Below, piece by piece: positions 62,572 to 64,000 of a DNA stretch of 64,000 nucleotides (positions are counted from its first letter, which is position 1; every line of letters begins with the position of its first letter). The notes under the pieces are model-generated. The model was not told the origin of the DNA. It saw only the letters and a list, made by a program, of their open reading frames with translations, and ran no database searches. The translations under genes and the position numbers were made by a program. Origin of the DNA: Brucella pseudogrignonensis (GTDB lineage: Bacteria; Pseudomonadota; Alphaproteobacteria; Rhizobiales; Rhizobiaceae); NCBI RefSeq assembly GCF_002252525.1, contig NZ_NNRM01000048.1, forward strand, positions 62,001 to 126,000, given 5' to 3'.

Positions 62572-63480
62572 TCAGTTGTTTTGTTGGTCTGGGCTCTCAT
62601 TGAGCAGGATGAATTTCAAGCTGTCTTCGACCGTGAGCGGGATCATCGAACCGTGGCTTTCGTTATCGAAGCGACGATAGGCGACCTCAAAGCCCGGAAG
62701 TTGTTTCAACTCGGTCTGAATGTCTGCACCCGAAGGTCCGCCGCGCAGCTTCTTCAGACGCTCAGTATCTTCCTTTGACTGACCTGGGCGTTCGCCGCGC
62801 TTGCCGGATGATTCAACAAGCAGTCGCATCGGTTTCGGATCGGCTTTGAATGCCTCCACAAACCGATCCTTGTCGGTGAGAATCGAGCGTCCATTCCACC
62901 AGATCGATGGGTCTGCGGCAGCATAAGTCTGAAATGAATCCGAATGATTGAAGAGCGCATAAAGCGTGAAAAGCCCACCCAGCGAATGCCCAAAAAGAGC
63001 CTGCTTGTTCTTGTCGATAGCAAAACGCTTTTCGACTTCCGCTTTTACCTGATGATCAATAAAATCGAAGAACGCGTCACGTCCGCCAGTTTTCGGAATA
63101 TTGGTCTGAACAGGGATCAATTCGTCTGGTGTCGAAGGCGTGAGATCGAAATAGCGCAGGCGGACGATTTCGTCCTTGTCTTCGGTCGGATAACCGATGC
63201 CGACAAACACTGCGTTGAGCTGAGGATTATCTTCCATCAGCTTGGCTGCGATTGGCAACATCCGATTGCCATCACTCATATAGACAACGGGAAAACCATT
63301 GGCAGGCGCTTTTTCAGCGGGTGCAGCCACGAAAATTCGATAGTCGATGCCGTTCGCCTGCATGTCAAAGGAGTCGACTTGCGGCTTTCCAGCATGTGCA
63401 GAGGCGTTCACGAGAATGCTTCCGAACATGAGGCAGACCTTCAAAATTACGTTCTTTGTCTTGCTCACGGGAGCATCCAT
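62572..63480 (-). CDS. Periplasmic siderophore esterase-like alpha/beta hydrolase (IroE/PfeE-like)
   Basis: The 302-residue precursor has a signal peptide cleaved near AHAGKP (about 30). The nucleophile Ser166 is in LFGHSLGGLF, and the acid/base residues are expected around FDNESHGSMIP near the C terminus. This is the IroE/Fes-type esterase fold that opens cyclic catecholate siderophores; the secreted signal favours IroE or PfeE of the periplasm over cytosolic Fes. It lies between the receptor and binding-protein genes with no terminator after it. Confidence 0.82.
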   Translation of the reverse strand: MDAPVSKTKNVILKVCLMFGSILVNASAHAGKPQVDSFDMQANGIDYRIFVAAPAEKAPANGFPVVYMSDGNRMLPIAAKLMEDNPQLNAVFVGIGYPTEDKDEIVRLRYFDLTPSTPDELIPVQTNIPKTGGRDAFFDFIDHQVKAEVEKRFAIDKNKQALFGHSLGGLFTLYALFNHSDSFQTYAAADPSIWWNGRSILTDKDRFVEAFKADPKPMRLLVESSGKRGERPGQSKEDTERLKKLRGGPSGADIQTELKQLPGFEVAYRRFDNESHGSMIPLTVEDSLKFILLNESPDQQNN

Positions 63481-63492
63481 TTCATAAAGAAA

Positions 63493-63520
63493 TGACGCCA
63501 GCCAAAATCAGCTGGCGTCA
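63493..63520 (-). promoter_or_regulatory. Hairpin between receptor and esterase genes
   Basis: TGACGCCAGC (63493-63502) pairs perfectly with GCTGGCGTCA (63511-63520) around 8 nt, 10 nt after the receptor stop. No long T-run follows, so the transcript probably continues into the esterase gene. Confidence 0.75.
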
Positions 63521-63529
63521 TAATGTGCG

Positions 63530-64000
63530 TTAGAAGCGTGAGGTCATGCCGAGCCAGAGACGACGGCCTTCAACCACATTGTTGATTTCGTCCACTGTGA
63601 CCTTCTTATCGAAGATGTTGTAGACGGCAGCATTGAGTGTGACGTTCTCACTGAATTCATAAGAGCCACCGAGGTCGAAAGTGGCATAGCCCTTATATTT
63701 GCGGGCGATAACCTGACCTCTGCTGTTATAGGCATATGGCTCACCAACAGTGCCGATACGCAGACCGGCGTTGATTTCAGGGCCGTGATAGTTACCAGCC
63801 GCCCATGCAGTCAGACCATCGACTGGTGTTTCCCAATCTGCGCGGATGTTTGCCATGTGCTTTGGCGTGCGAGCCAGAGGCAAACCTGCATATTCGCCGG
63901 TCTTCTGTTCAGAGTCGGTATAGGTATAGCTACCGCGCAGCTTAATCGTGTCGGTCGCTTCCCAATCTGCCGTCAGTTCTACACCCTGAATTGTCGCTTC
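63530..64000 (-). CDS. C-terminal part of a TonB-dependent siderophore receptor (5' end outside window)
   Basis: The last 156 residues of an outer-membrane beta-barrel are present, ending in the usual aromatic F (GMTSRF). Strands such as KLRGSYTYTDSEQKTGEYAG, ATFDLGGSYEFSENVTLNAA and VYNIFDKKVTVDEI are typical of the C-terminal box of FepA/IrgA-type receptors. The plug and most of the barrel lie outside. As first gene of the cassette it brings the ferric siderophore through the outer membrane for the esterase, binding protein and ABC importer that follow. Confidence 0.88.
   Translation of the reverse strand, partial: EATIQGVELTADWEATDTIKLRGSYTYTDSEQKTGEYAGLPLARTPKHMANIRADWETPVDGLTAWAAGNYHGPEINAGLRIGTVGEPYAYNSRGQVIARKYKGYATFDLGGSYEFSENVTLNAAVYNIFDKKVTVDEINNVVEGRRLWLGMTSRF

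Overview
The window reads as a replicon segment of an alphaproteobacterium of the Brucella/Ochrobactrum (Brucella anthropi-like) group. The best marker is the minus-strand gene at 34062-34538, whose product matches what I remember of Brucella type II lumazine synthase (RibH2) almost throughout and which is preceded by an FMN riboswitch. Other markers are the Lrp-type putR next to putA, a fused iolC-DUF2090, a mycobacterial-style ahpC-ahpD pair, and mosaic palindromic intergenic repeats of rhizobial type. No tRNA, rRNA, insertion sequence, phage gene or CRISPR array was seen. Both ends cut genes: a mannitol-dehydrogenase-family gene on the left and a TonB-dependent receptor on the right.

Layout. 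1-5.1 kb: end of a polyol/hexuronate dehydrogenase, then putR and putA (proline catabolism). 5.3-10.6 kb: a four-gene operon of an AfuABC-type ABC importer plus an inositol-monophosphatase-family phosphatase. It converges on a myo-inositol catabolic cluster, iolB-iolE-iolD-iolC (minus), with the RpiR-type regulator and divergent iolG (10.6-18.3 kb). 18.5-21.8 kb: a DUF1612-type HTH protein, then oxyR divergent from ahpC-ahpD. 21.9-26.1 kb: an MHS-family transporter, a small secreted His/Cys protein, a multicopper oxidase and periplasmic Cu/Zn superoxide dismutase. 26.1-31.8 kb: an FAD-dependent oxidoreductase and a ferric FbpC-FbpA-FbpB importer. 32-34.8 kb: small proteins, fdhD, ribH2 and its riboswitch. 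35-39.6 kb: a sugar ABC importer. 39.8-44.6 kb: a VirK-like protein, a 33-residue membrane peptide, a DHA2 exporter, rlmE and ppx/gppA. 44.7-47.1 kb: a cystine-type ABC importer. 47.3-58.7 kb: a 5-oxoprolinase-type enzyme divergent from a MarR regulator, a GsiA-type peptide importer and an M14 metallopeptidase. 58.8-64 kb: a siderophore importer with a periplasmic esterase and a receptor.

How the genes work together. The window is dominated by uptake: six complete or near-complete ABC importers, each beside matching enzymes or regulators. Two blocks look like coherent, possibly undescribed pathways. (a) The importer at 5.3-9.8 kb lacks the ferric-binding tyrosine pair and instead has a His-Asp...Glu set like that of hexose-phosphate-binding AfuA. 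It is co-transcribed with a sugar/inositol phosphatase and abuts the inositol genes, which suggests uptake and dephosphorylation of phosphorylated sugars or inositol. (b) Oxoprolinase, GsiA-type importer and M14 peptidase, with a candidate MarR operator between them, suggest use of pyroglutamyl or gamma-glutamyl peptides.

Regulatory structure. All six solute-binding-protein genes are followed by a strong hairpin lying between them and the permease gene. Five of these have a 5-nt loop and a 9-12 bp stem. Nine intergenic loci carry modules of a mosaic palindromic repeat. Candidate operators were found for IolR, OxyR, a MarR protein, a LacI-type protein and an iron regulator. A tandem TGTAAC array lies between the tiny peptide gene and the DHA2 exporter.
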